Assembly (NCBI GenBank): GCA_945874695.1
Contig: CAMCHP010000005.1
Span: 1-64,000 of the forward strand
From: Chryseobacterium gleum
Lineage (GTDB): Bacteria; Bacteroidota; Bacteroidia; Flavobacteriales_D; Sanyastnellaceae
Direction: 5' to 3'
DNA length: 64,000 nucleotides
The notes under the pieces were generated by a model that was given only the letters and a program-made list of their open reading frames with translations, did not search any database and was not told where the DNA came from. Shown here piece after piece: positions 8,814 through 17,336 of the stretch (its first letter is position 1; the number at the start of each line of letters is the position of its first letter). The position numbers and the translations under genes are program-made.

Positions 8814-10028
8814 TTATACCGCGAGGACTTCTTTCACTTTATCAGCAGCTTCTTGCAACAGAATTACGCTGTGCACTTGCAAACCTGATGCTTCAATCAG
8901 CTGTTTGGCTTCTGTTGCATTGGTCCCTTGCAAACGCACGATGATCGGAACAGGAATGTTACCGATGTTGCGGTAAGCATCAACAATGCCTTGGGCCACG
9001 CGATCGCAACGTACGATGCCACCGAAAATGTTCACCAAAATGGCCTTTACTTCAGGATCTTTCAAAATAATGCGGAACGCTTTCTCTACGCGCGCAGCAT
9101 CTGCTGTACCGCCCACGTCGAGGAAGTTCGCAGGAGCACCACCGCTGAGTTTAATAATATCCATGGTAGCCATTGCTAGGCCCGCACCGTTCACCATGCA
9201 ACCCACATTTCCGTCGAGTTTGACATAGTTTAGCCCGGCCTCTCCAGCCTGCACTTCAGTCGGATCTTCTTCAGCCGTATCGCGCATTGCTGCATAATCA
9301 CTGTGACGGTAGAGCGCATTGCCGTCGAGTGTAACCTTTGCATCAACTGCAATGATGCGATCATCGGAAGTTTTAAGCACAGGGTTGATTTCGAAGAGCG
9401 ATGCATCGCAACCGATGTACGCACGGTAGAGGTTGGTTACGAACTGGCCCATTTCTTTAAATGCTTTACCTGACAAACCCAAGTTAAAGGCAATGCGGCG
9501 CACTTGAAATCCTTGGATACCAAGTAGCGGATCAATTTCTTCTTTAAAAATGCGCTCTGGTGTTTTCTCAGCCACTGCTTCAATATCCATACCACCATCT
9601 GGTGAGTACATGATCACGTGCTTTCCTTTAGCACGGTCGAGCAGAACCGACATGTAGTACTCGGCTGGCTCACTTTCACCGGGGTAGTAAACGTCTTGTG
9701 CGATGAGCACTTTGCTTACTTTTTTCCCTGCATCGCCCGTTTGTGCTGTGACAAGGGTTCCTCCGAGAATACCTGCGGCTTTCTCAGCCACTTCGCCCAA
9801 GCCTTTCGCAAGAACTACGCCGCGTGAACCCGTTTCTTGAACGGTTCCTTTGCCACGACCACCCGCATGGATCTGGGCTTTCACCACAAACCAGCCGGTA
9901 CCGGTTTCTTCTTGCAATTGTTTCGCCACTTGGTTGGCTTCCTCAGCGGTTGCTGCCACCCGACCTTCCTGTATTGCTACACCGAAGGTTTTGAGGATGG
10001 ATTTCCCTTGATATTCGTGAATGTTCAT
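8814..10028 (-). CDS. sucC: Succinyl-CoA synthetase (ADP-forming) beta subunit
   Basis: Beta subunit of succinate-CoA ligase, the TCA-cycle enzyme that makes ATP (or GTP) from succinyl-CoA with the alpha subunit SucD. The 404-residue protein begins MNIHEYQGK, the classical SucC N-terminus, so the start at 10028 is firm although the frame is open much further upstream. The ATP-grasp domain covers about residues 1-240 (VKAQIHAGGRGKG for nucleotide binding; EINP and VDAKVTLD metal/phosphate contacts) and the CoA-ligase domain the rest, with NIFGGIVRCD matching the power-helix region. sucD is not adjacent. A promoter with both -7 and -33 elements precedes it. Confidence 0.97.
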   Translation of the reverse strand: MNIHEYQGKSILKTFGVAIQEGRVAATAEEANQVAKQLQEETGTGWFVVKAQIHAGGRGKGTVQETGSRGVVLAKGLGEVAEKAAGILGGTLVTAQTGDAGKKVSKVLIAQDVYYPGESEPAEYYMSVLLDRAKGKHVIMYSPDGGMDIEAVAEKTPERIFKEEIDPLLGIQGFQVRRIAFNLGLSGKAFKEMGQFVTNLYRAYIGCDASLFEINPVLKTSDDRIIAVDAKVTLDGNALYRHSDYAAMRDTAEEDPTEVQAGEAGLNYVKLDGNVGCMVNGAGLAMATMDIIKLSGGAPANFLDVGGTADAARVEKAFRIILKDPEVKAILVNIFGGIVRCDRVAQGIVDAYRNIGNIPVPIIVRLQGTNATEAKQLIEASGLQVHSVILLQEAADKVKEVLAV

Positions 10029-10046
10029 GCCTTTCGAATTTGGCGT

Positions 10047-10076
10047 CAAAAGTAGCCCGAAAAGAAGGTAAATCAA
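10047..10076 (-). promoter_or_regulatory. Promoter of sucC
   Basis: On the minus strand a -33 TTG (10074-10076) and a -7 box TACTTTTG (10047-10054) are separated by 19 bp, matching the Bacteroidota consensus. The -7 box is 18 bp from the ATG, giving a short leader. Confidence 0.65.
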
Positions 10077-10098
10077 AACATGAAATGAGGAGTTCTTC

Positions 10099-10120
10099 CA
10101 TCCTGCCGACAGGCAGAAAG
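10099..10120 (-). repeat. Dispersed palindrome, copy 3
   Basis: Intergenic copy between the divergently transcribed sucC and lolD-like genes. Read on the minus strand: CTTTC, stem TGCC-TGTC-GGCA, then GGATG. It lies just upstream of the sucC -33 element. Confidence 0.7.
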
Positions 10121-10193
10121 AAAAAAGCCTAAAAATCAAGGAAACACAACGAAATTGGACAAACATTCGCCACAATTTGGTAATCTTGTTGCG

Positions 10194-10850
10194 ATGATAC
10201 AGGTACAAGATATTCGCAAGCGTTACGGCACCTTGGAGGTTCTCAAAGGCATTGATTTAGAGATCAAAAAAAGCGAGGTGATTTCAATTGTAGGCGCCAG
10301 TGGTGCCGGAAAAACGACGCTTTTACAAATTCTAGGCACTTTAGATCAGGCTGATTCAGGCCATTTGTTGTTCGATGGCGAAGATGTGACGCGCTTGAAG
10401 TCAAATGAACTCGCTGCTTTTCGCAACCAAAAAATCGGCTTCATTTTTCAGTTTCATCAATTGTTACCTGAATTTACAGCCCTTGAAAACGTGTGCATTC
10501 CAGGGTTAATCGCCAAGCGGCCTTATGCCGAGGTTGAGGCGCGTGCCAAATCTTTGCTTGATCTTCTCGGCCTAAACGGCCGGATGGATCACAAGCCCTC
10601 AGCCCTTTCGGGCGGTGAACAACAGCGGGTGGCTGTAGCTCGATCGCTTATCAATGCGCCGCTGGTTGTTTTTGCCGATGAGCCAAGTGGAAATCTTGAC
10701 AGCAAGAATGCCTCAGAATTGCATGCGCTATTCTTCAAATTACGCGACGAATTGGGGCAAACCTTTGTGATCGTGACCCACAACGAAGCATTGGCCGATA
10801 TGGCCGATCGCAAAATCAGAATCACCGACGGCCGCGTCGCAACACCTTAA
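10194..10850 (+). CDS. lolD: ABC transporter ATP-binding protein, LolD-like
   Basis: ATPase subunit of an MacB/LolCDE-type ABC transporter, probably lipoprotein release from the inner membrane or a related export function. 218 residues with Walker [10 protein letters not shown], signature [15 protein letters not shown], Walker [13 protein letters not shown] and the H-loop VTHNE. The [20 protein letters not shown] segment is characteristic of the LolD group. Start at 10194 (MIQVQDI) matches the family; a longer frame from 10155 is less likely. No permease gene is adjacent; bioF begins 4 bp downstream, so it appears to lead the biotin genes. A dispersed palindrome lies within it at 10569-10587. 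Confidence 0.9.
   Translation: MIQVQDIRKRYGTLEVLKGIDLEIKKSEVISIVGASGAGKTTLLQILGTLDQADSGHLLFDGEDVTRLKSNELAAFRNQKIGFIFQFHQLLPEFTALENVCIPGLIAKRPYAEVEARAKSLLDLLGLNGRMDHKPSALSGGEQQRVAVARSLINAPLVVFADEPSGNLDSKNASELHALFFKLRDELGQTFVIVTHNEALADMADRKIRITDGRVATP
10569..10587 (+). repeat. Dispersed palindrome, copy 4 (inside lolD-like gene)
   Basis: GGCC-TAAAC-GGCC followed by GGATG, encoding LNGRM in the helical domain upstream of the ABC signature. Same phase as copies 2 and 5. Confidence 0.5.
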
Positions 10851-10854
10851 ATCG

Positions 10855-11931
10855 ATGTTCGACCGCATTCGCGAGCAGCTCGATGAACGTGCGAAGCAGC
10901 ATCGTTTGCGTGCTGTGCATAAGCCGGTAGCCGGCATTGACTTTTGTTCAAACGACTACTTGGGCTTTGGCGCCGAGCCGCTTCAATTGCCCCCCTTACC
11001 TTCAGGTTCAGGCGCATCGCGTTTGATCTCGGGCTACAGCGACGGGCTTGCGCAGCTCGAGCAAACCTTGGCACAAACTTACCGGGGTGAAACAGCAACC
11101 TTTTTCTCATCGGGCTATGAGGCCAATTCTGGTGTGGTACAAATGTTACACACGATGGGCATTCGCTTGCTTTATGATGCCCACATTCATGCCAGCATGC
11201 GCAGTGCTTTGCACGGGGGCGGCCTTGCCGCTTGGAAATACAAGCACCTCGATATGGCCGATTTAGAAGCCAAGTTAAAGCGCAGTACCGAACCGGTTGT
11301 AGTGCTTACCGAAGGATTGTTTTCAATGGATGGTGATCAAGGCAAGCTCGCCGAGTTTGCGGCATTGAAGGCGAAATACAACTTTGCGTTGGTTGTCGAC
11401 GAAGCACATTCTACTGGAACTGTTGGAGAAGGCTTGCTAGGTTGGAGTGGTACATCGGGCGACCTTGCCGACGTTCGCATCCATACTTTTGGGAAGGCGC
11501 TCGGCATTCAAGGCGCGGTGGTTGTTGCTTCGCGGTTGTTTCAGCAGGCCGTGCACAATTTTTGCCGACCATTAATCTACAGCACCGCACCGAGTCCGCT
11601 GCTTGTCGCGGGCGTTCAATTGGCTCACGACCGTTTCATGCAACATGGAGCAGCGCGTCGATTGGCTTTGACCGCCGCTATAAATACCTATGTGACTGCT
11701 CAAAAAAATAGTACTAATTTTAGCGCACAGCCCGGCCCAATTCAATGGTTTGGCGCGGCAAAGGGCACTTTGCACATGCAAGAACAGGTTGCCCAACTGC
11801 GCAAAGCAGGTTTTGCAGTATATGGTATTCAAGCACCAACGGTGCCTGAAGGCGCTGAACGCATTCGCATTTGTTTGCACAGTTTCAATACTTCGACTGA
11901 AATCGATCAATTGTGCGCATATTTGAAGTGA
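10855..11931 (+). CDS. bioF: 8-amino-7-oxononanoate synthase (pyridoxal phosphate enzyme)
   Basis: Condenses pimeloyl-ACP/CoA with alanine in biotin synthesis. 358 residues of the alpha-oxoamine synthase fold. Visible landmarks are SNDYLG near the N-terminus, GSGASRLISGY, the PLP aspartate region VVDEAHSTG, and the Schiff-base lysine in HTFGKALG. Somewhat shorter than E. coli BioF (384), which is common in this phylum. It starts 4 bp after the lolD-like gene and is followed 42 bp later by bioD; bioA and bioB are not in the window. Serine palmitoyltransferase or KBL relatives are alternatives, but the bioD neighbour favours BioF. Confidence 0.92.
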   Translation: MFDRIREQLDERAKQHRLRAVHKPVAGIDFCSNDYLGFGAEPLQLPPLPSGSGASRLISGYSDGLAQLEQTLAQTYRGETATFFSSGYEANSGVVQMLHTMGIRLLYDAHIHASMRSALHGGGLAAWKYKHLDMADLEAKLKRSTEPVVVLTEGLFSMDGDQGKLAEFAALKAKYNFALVVDEAHSTGTVGEGLLGWSGTSGDLADVRIHTFGKALGIQGAVVVASRLFQQAVHNFCRPLIYSTAPSPLLVAGVQLAHDRFMQHGAARRLALTAAINTYVTAQKNSTNFSAQPGPIQWFGAAKGTLHMQEQVAQLRKAGFAVYGIQAPTVPEGAERIRICLHSFNTSTEIDQLCAYLK

Positions 11932-11973
11932 AAAACGTATATTTCCTCTCTGGAAAACAGGCCCGAATCAACT

Positions 11974-12651
11974 ATGGAATATTTTGTGACTGGCATTGGC
12001 ACCGACGTGGGTAAAACCGTGGTGTCGGCTCTGCTCTGTGAAATTCTTGGTGCCGACTATTGGAAACCGATTCAATCAGGAGCTCAAAGTGGTACCGACA
12101 GTGAAACGCTTGCAACTTTATTAGGGAGCGATGAACGCATTTGGCCAGAGGCCTATTGCTTGAAAGAACCTATTTCACCCCACGCCGCTGCATATTTGGA
12201 AGGAATCGAAATTGAAGCCGCGAAATTGCGGTTTCCGATAACACGCCGTCCGCTGATTGTTGAAGGGGCCGGTGGCGTGCACGTTCCTGTGAACAACCAT
12301 CAGACTTTTCTCGACCTTTTGCAGGTGTGGGACATTCCTGTGATTATCGTTAGCCGTAACTACTTGGGCTCAATCAATCACACCTTGCTCACCATTGAAG
12401 TGCTCCAGCAGCGCGGTATTCCAATTGCAGGTTTGATCTTCAATGGAGCAGCTACACCGCTCTCTGAAAAAGTCATTGCCTCATATTCTCATCTCACGGT
12501 ATTGGGGCATGTGCCCGAAGCTTCATGTGTTGATCGGCAGTTTATTCAGCAACAAGCTGCTGAATTAGGCCCCGAATTGCTCATGAAGCTGCGTGAGCGA
12601 CACCCCTTAAATGTTGAAATTGAATTGGCTCGCCGGCTGATTATCGGATAA
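11974..12651 (+). CDS. bioD: Dethiobiotin synthase
   Basis: Closes the ureido ring from 7,8-diaminopelargonic acid, CO2 and ATP in biotin synthesis. 225 residues; the P-loop GIGTDVGKTVVS at the N-terminus, the substrate lysine in YWKPIQSG, and the EGAGGVHVP motif are all diagnostic of BioD. Length is usual. The second gene of the bioF-bioD pair; a strong terminator follows immediately after the stop. Confidence 0.96.
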   Translation: MEYFVTGIGTDVGKTVVSALLCEILGADYWKPIQSGAQSGTDSETLATLLGSDERIWPEAYCLKEPISPHAAAYLEGIEIEAAKLRFPITRRPLIVEGAGGVHVPVNNHQTFLDLLQVWDIPVIIVSRNYLGSINHTLLTIEVLQQRGIPIAGLIFNGAATPLSEKVIASYSHLTVLGHVPEASCVDRQFIQQQAAELGPELLMKLRERHPLNVEIELARRLIIG

Positions 12652-12654
12652 AAA

Positions 12655-12682
12655 AAGCCACCCCGAGGGGTGGCTTTTTTTA
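12655..12682. terminator. Bidirectional rho-independent terminator
   Basis: Perfect 10-bp stem AAGCCACCCC/GGGGTGGCTT with a two-base loop, A-run before and T-run after, between convergent bioD and the T9SS protein gene. Confidence 0.9.
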
Positions 12683-12701
12683 TGCTTTATACTTCGCAGC
12701 A

Positions 12702-14201
12702 TTACTTCTTCATGAAGCGTTGCGTGAACGATTGCTTACCGTTGGTAACTCGAACAAAGTATACACCTACAGGAAGGTTTGATACGTTCAATTCAAAACG
12801 GGTTGCACGTGGCGTAAAGTCTTCAATACGCTTTCCGAAGCTATCCATCACCTCTACGCGATCAATGTTGAACTCAGCCTGAAGGGTGAGTGCGTTATTC
12901 GCAGGGTTTGGGTATGCTGAGAATGCTAATTGTTGAGCCTCTTCTACATTGTCAGGAAGGTTGCCACATGGGTTATTTGGCAATGCAAGGGCACATGCCA
13001 AACGCGTTGCCGAGTAACCTTGAATGGTATCAATGAAGGTGCGACCTTTCTCAGCAGACATGTCAGTATTGGTTAATAAACCTGCTGCGTTGTTTGGGTT
13101 GCTTGATGCCCACCACTCCCAAGGTGCAGAATCAACTTCTTGACCCGCGGGGCGATTGAGTGGGTATAAACCATCGAAACCATCGTTCATCGCATTCGCA
13201 GCTTGTGACCACTCGTCACTAAGGTTTGAAGCTGCCCAGCTTGCGTTGTTACCGTTAAGGTTGCACTTCTCTTGAACTAAGTAAGCACCCATTACTTCAA
13301 CAACAGGAAGGTTAACACCTGGAACGATAAGAACTGCTGCTTCATATGGCGCGAAAGGATCAGTAGGTGTTTGGAACGAAATGAACGGACCATCGCCTGC
13401 ATCAAGCCAAGAGATATCACCCAAAGCACCGCCCATGTTCACACACACATCGAAGTCTGAGCTGAAGCCTACGTGGTTAGGGTAGCACAAGGTGTCGCCA
13501 TCAAGTGGATTAACACCAACGGATGTACCGAAGATATCTCCGTTTACGAATTCGATAACCATCGGCAGAAGGTCTGAACCTGTGAACTTAGGAAGGAGGA
13601 TGTCGGCGTATGCATCGATCGTTGACGCTGCCAACGAGATGTAACCACCTGTACCCTGACCCCAAATCACAATGCGATCGGTATCGATGCCAAACTCGTT
13701 GCCTTGTTCAGCAGCATTGCGACGGAAGAAACGAGCAGCTGTGCGCGCATCTTGAACACCGCGGTAAGCAGCGTTAATGAGGGTGTTCACACGCTCTTCT
13801 TGTGTTTCAGCGATGGGGTTCCATCCAAGGCGGTAGGTGCAGCTCGCAACTACATAGCCCATCCGAGCGAAGCGAGAACAAATCTCAACCGTAGCTGAGT
13901 CAGTTTTCAATCCGCTTGGTGATTGATTTTCTGGGTGTGGGAGAAAGTTACCGGTGTGGAAATAAAGCATCAGTGGACGTTCAGTTTCAGTGTCTCCGGT
14001 TGGCTCGTAAATGTCCATCGTTAACGGCTGAGGAACGGCTTCTCCTAAAAGCGAGTAAAGTAATACGGTAGCATTAACACCGTAAGTTACATCAGAGGTT
14101 ACAGTAACCTCATCGAATACCTCTTCGAGGTAACGTTGAGCTGATGCCGGCATGGCACTAGCAAAGATCGCGGCAAGCGCAAGCGTGTAGATTTTTTTCA
14201 T
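12702..14201 (-). CDS. T9SS-secreted alpha/beta-hydrolase-fold protein
   Basis: Exported protein of 499 residues: signal peptide (1-22, ending SAQ), a carboxylesterase/lipase-like alpha/beta-hydrolase domain (about 40-420), and a C-terminal type-A sorting domain of about 80 residues (AYPNPANNALTLQ ... GVYFVRVTNG ... FMKK) that directs T9SS export and surface anchoring. The oxyanion region LYFHTGNF and nucleophile elbow VIWGQGTGGYI are in the right order, but the residue where esterases carry the catalytic serine (GxSxG) is threonine (codon ACA), so catalysis is uncertain. It lies 30 bp downstream of the TonB receptor gene on the same strand and may be co-expressed. Substrate unknown. Confidence 0.85.
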   Translation of the reverse strand: MKKIYTLALAAIFASAMPASAQRYLEEVFDEVTVTSDVTYGVNATVLLYSLLGEAVPQPLTMDIYEPTGDTETERPLMLYFHTGNFLPHPENQSPSGLKTDSATVEICSRFARMGYVVASCTYRLGWNPIAETQEERVNTLINAAYRGVQDARTAARFFRRNAAEQGNEFGIDTDRIVIWGQGTGGYISLAASTIDAYADILLPKFTGSDLLPMVIEFVNGDIFGTSVGVNPLDGDTLCYPNHVGFSSDFDVCVNMGGALGDISWLDAGDGPFISFQTPTDPFAPYEAAVLIVPGVNLPVVEVMGAYLVQEKCNLNGNNASWAASNLSDEWSQAANAMNDGFDGLYPLNRPAGQEVDSAPWEWWASSNPNNAAGLLTNTDMSAEKGRTFIDTIQGYSATRLACALALPNNPCGNLPDNVEEAQQLAFSAYPNPANNALTLQAEFNIDRVEVMDSFGKRIEDFTPRATRFELNVSNLPVGVYFVRVTNGKQSFTQRFMKK

Positions 14202-14231
14202 GTTGACTAAATTTGGTTGACTGTGGTAAAG

Positions 14232-17039
14232 TTACTGTACTTTTCCCAATTCATACAAAATTGAGAAATATGCTAGGCGTCCAATGCGCGGACCGCCATA
14301 AGTTTGAAACTGCATGTTGTTCAATACATTCGAAGCCCCTATTTTAAAGGTGGTATTGAGCGACTTAGCAAAGAAATTTACTTGCGCATCAACCAAATCA
14401 TAGGTAGGTACGAATCCTGTGAACTGGGGAGAACCTTCAAAAACGAAGCCTTGAATCCATTTGTAATTTACACTGTAGCCCCAAGTATTGCCCTTTCCGA
14501 GGGTTGATTTGAGGTCACGCGCACTAAACGACAAGTTGAATTTATGCTCGGGTGTGTTGAATGCTGGAATGATCGGATCGTCTTCGTCGGTTTTCGTGAG
14601 CTTGTTCCACGAATAATTCCCAGCAATGCTGTAGTTGTCTGACAAGAAGTAATTCAAGCCGATGCTGAAGCCTTGGGTTTGTACTTCGTTCAATGAGTTT
14701 GCCGAGTAACGAAAGGCTTGGATATCAGTGGGCAACCCATTCTCGCCAAATTCTGCATCAATACCGATATTGAAACCAATGAAGTTGGTATATGTGCTGA
14801 AGTAGTAGCCTGCGTCAACATACATCTTGTTCCACAAGGTGGTGCGGTAGCCCACTTCAAAGGTGCGCACCTGTTCAGGACGAATGGGGTTGATGTCAAA
14901 ATACCGCAGGGTGTCGGTATCTAAAGTGTTGCGGTAATCGCCGAAACTTTCAAGCGTGATCAAGTTTGATACGCCTTGGAGGTTGCCACTTAATATAGCG
15001 GGTCCCACATCTAAAAACAGGTACTGATCAGCGAGTGTTGGGTTTCGCAACGCGCTTGAGAACGATGCTCTGAAATAATCGAACTCACGCGGTTTCCATA
15101 CGACCGATAACGCTGGAGAAACCACCATGTCGAAGTTTTGGTTCTTATCAACCCGAACCGTACCGCTGACGATGTAGCGATCTTGCTTCAATTTTTGTTC
15201 GACACCCAAGTAGGCGCCAAACTCGTGGTTGGTGATGCGAGTGCCTGCTGTATCAGAGAAAATGGTTCCGTCAGAAAACGGACGGTACAAGCGTCCGTTG
15301 CCACCAACTTTGATTTGATCAACGAAGCTTGGCGTAAAGGTGTATTCGCCATGCACATGGTAAAGGGCCGATTGATCAAAGAAGCGGGTTCCTCCTTGTT
15401 CAGTGTTATTTTTTGAGCGGACGAAGCGATTGAACATGGCTTCGAACTCAGGCGTGCCAGGTGCAAGATAGCCAGTACCACTAATACCAGGGATGTTGGC
15501 GTTGCCATTGTTTGTCCACTGTTCGGCCAAGGCATGAAAATCAGCGAGCGTAGCGTTGTTGTCGGCGAGCCATGCATCCATGGCATCAAAGTCAAATGTA
15601 AATGGCTGCAGCGGATCACCCGTGAACTCAAGCTGCGGGAAACCCAAATCAAAAAGTTGGTCAGCAATGCTATCACTCCAATACTTGACATACACCTGTG
15701 CCCAACTGTTTGGATCGCGTGTTTCTTCAAGCATGCGCAATGCCGTTGCGTATGGATCATATGAGTTGCCCGCATCTTCTTTGGTCATGTATGCCCGGAT
15801 GAAGTATTTATCGGTTTTACGGTACTCCAGTCGGTTCTGCCAAAACACAATATCGCGGAGGCTGAATCGGTTATCGCCTTGGTAAACTGTTGTGCCATTT
15901 CCGATGTTGAATGAATACACCAATTCGGGTGAGTCATAGTTAAGCTCAGGACGCGTTCGGAGGTGCACTGCAAGGTTGGCCTTCAAATTCTCGGTATTGT
16001 AATCGACTAAATCGCGTTCGCGATAACCCGTACGATAGAAATTACCTAAACCAGGATAGTTCCATGGCGCTGAGGTCGAAAAGTCCATTGCTGGATAATA
16101 CTCATCGCCATAAATATTCACGGCATCAAAACGTCCCGGGTTATTTGCTGGCACATCTGACCCATCAACCGGGTCGTAGTTCTCTGCTTCCCAGTCGCGG
16201 GCTTGCATTGAATAAAAGTTGATCTTAAAAGCTACAAAATCTTGCTTTTGTTTGTTTTGAAATACCTCTGCATACCGCACGGCATGCTCAAACAACTGCC
16301 GTTCGCCCGCGCGGAATGAAAGGGTCAACCCCGGAAAAAAGAAAGGGTTTTTGGTTTCCATGTTGATGACCCCATTGAAGGCGCCAGGACCAAAAAACGC
16401 CGAACTCGCTCCAGCAACAATGTCTACCGATTTTACATCAATGTCACTTGCACCCAAGAAATTACCCAGTGAAAAGTTCAATCCAGGCGATTGGTTATCG
16501 ACTCCATCGATGAGTTGAAGCGATCGCACCGGCGACGTCGAATTGAATCCGCGCGTGTTAATCACCTTGAAACCCAACGACGCAGAAGTCATGTCGACGC
16601 CCTTGAGGTTACCCAAACCTTCATAAAAACTGCCTGAGGCCGCTTCTTTAATGGCAATAATATCCATTGTTTCAACCGTAAGCGGAGCCTGCTTTTGCTT
16701 ATCAGAGACACGCTCTCCAACAACCCGTGCTTCTTCAAGCATGACTTGGCTTGCAGTGAGTTTTACATCGAGCTTATCGGTAGAGCCAGCAAGGGTGACT
16801 TCTTTGGCAGTGTAGCCAATGAAACTAATTTGCAATACAGCAGGAAAGCTTTCGATTTTAAGGCGGAATTCGCCATCGAAGTCGGTGGTAACACCTGTGG
16901 TTGTGCCTTTGATGATGACATTGGCACTGAAAATGGCTTCCCCGTTTTCGGCGTCGCGTACTCTTCCTTTGACATTCGTCTGCGCAAACGCAGATAACGC
17001 AGTGCACAAAAGACAGAAGGTGAAGAAAATTCTACCCAT
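14232..17039 (-). CDS. TonB-dependent outer-membrane receptor with CarboxypepD_reg-like domain
   Basis: Predicted outer-membrane beta-barrel transporter, 935 residues. Signal peptide 1-19 (ending AFAQ), then a carboxypeptidase-regulatory-like domain (about 22-105; GRVRDAENGEAIFSANV, GVTTDFDGEF), a plug domain (about 115-235; VKSVDIVAGASSAFFGPGAFNGVIN), and a long barrel rich in alternating aromatic strands. SusC-length proteins are longer and followed by susD; no SusD is present, so this is the non-SusC type. The ligand is not predictable. The secreted hydrolase-like protein immediately downstream may act on or release its ligand (inference). A possible -7 box TATCTTTA lies at 17067-17074. 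Confidence 0.93.
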   Translation of the reverse strand: MGRIFFTFCLLCTALSAFAQTNVKGRVRDAENGEAIFSANVIIKGTTTGVTTDFDGEFRLKIESFPAVLQISFIGYTAKEVTLAGSTDKLDVKLTASQVMLEEARVVGERVSDKQKQAPLTVETMDIIAIKEAASGSFYEGLGNLKGVDMTSASLGFKVINTRGFNSTSPVRSLQLIDGVDNQSPGLNFSLGNFLGASDIDVKSVDIVAGASSAFFGPGAFNGVINMETKNPFFFPGLTLSFRAGERQLFEHAVRYAEVFQNKQKQDFVAFKINFYSMQARDWEAENYDPVDGSDVPANNPGRFDAVNIYGDEYYPAMDFSTSAPWNYPGLGNFYRTGYRERDLVDYNTENLKANLAVHLRTRPELNYDSPELVYSFNIGNGTTVYQGDNRFSLRDIVFWQNRLEYRKTDKYFIRAYMTKEDAGNSYDPYATALRMLEETRDPNSWAQVYVKYWSDSIADQLFDLGFPQLEFTGDPLQPFTFDFDAMDAWLADNNATLADFHALAEQWTNNGNANIPGISGTGYLAPGTPEFEAMFNRFVRSKNNTEQGGTRFFDQSALYHVHGEYTFTPSFVDQIKVGGNGRLYRPFSDGTIFSDTAGTRITNHEFGAYLGVEQKLKQDRYIVSGTVRVDKNQNFDMVVSPALSVVWKPREFDYFRASFSSALRNPTLADQYLFLDVGPAILSGNLQGVSNLITLESFGDYRNTLDTDTLRYFDINPIRPEQVRTFEVGYRTTLWNKMYVDAGYYFSTYTNFIGFNIGIDAEFGENGLPTDIQAFRYSANSLNEVQTQGFSIGLNYFLSDNYSIAGNYSWNKLTKTDEDDPIIPAFNTPEHKFNLSFSARDLKSTLGKGNTWGYSVNYKWIQGFVFEGSPQFTGFVPTYDLVDAQVNFFAKSLNTTFKIGASNVLNNMQFQTYGGPRIGRLAYFSILYELGKVQ

Positions 17040-17129
17040 AATTCTAACATAAGGCCGACGCCAAGGTAAAGATAAGGTGAAATGTGAAACAAAGAAGCGA
17101 TAAAAAATTGGGCAGTGAAATGGGCGGTA

Positions 17130-17336
17130 TCAAATAACTGTCAACTTCATGCCCTCGAAGGTCACAATGTCGCCTTTTCTTAGTTTTCTGCGCTTGCGGT
17201 GCTCCACCTCATTGTTTACTTTGACCAAGCCTTCATCAACAACGACCTTCGCCATGCCGCCTGACTCAACCCAATTCTTATGTTTGAGCAAGCGAATAAG
17301 TTCGATGTATTCGTCTTTTAGTTCAAATTGTTCCAT
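17130..17336 (-). CDS. Small S4-domain RNA-binding protein
   Basis: 68-residue protein consisting of a single S4 domain, as in YbcJ/YaaA-like proteins: LIRLLKHKNWVESGGMAKVV followed by VKVNNEVEHRKRRKLRKGD. It likely binds structured RNA (tRNA or rRNA). Its ATG overlaps the TAA stop of the E1 gene by one base (TAATG), so the two are translationally coupled. Function beyond RNA binding is unknown. Confidence 0.88.
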   Translation of the reverse strand: MEQFELKDEYIELIRLLKHKNWVESGGMAKVVVDEGLVKVNNEVEHRKRRKLRKGDIVTFEGMKLTVI

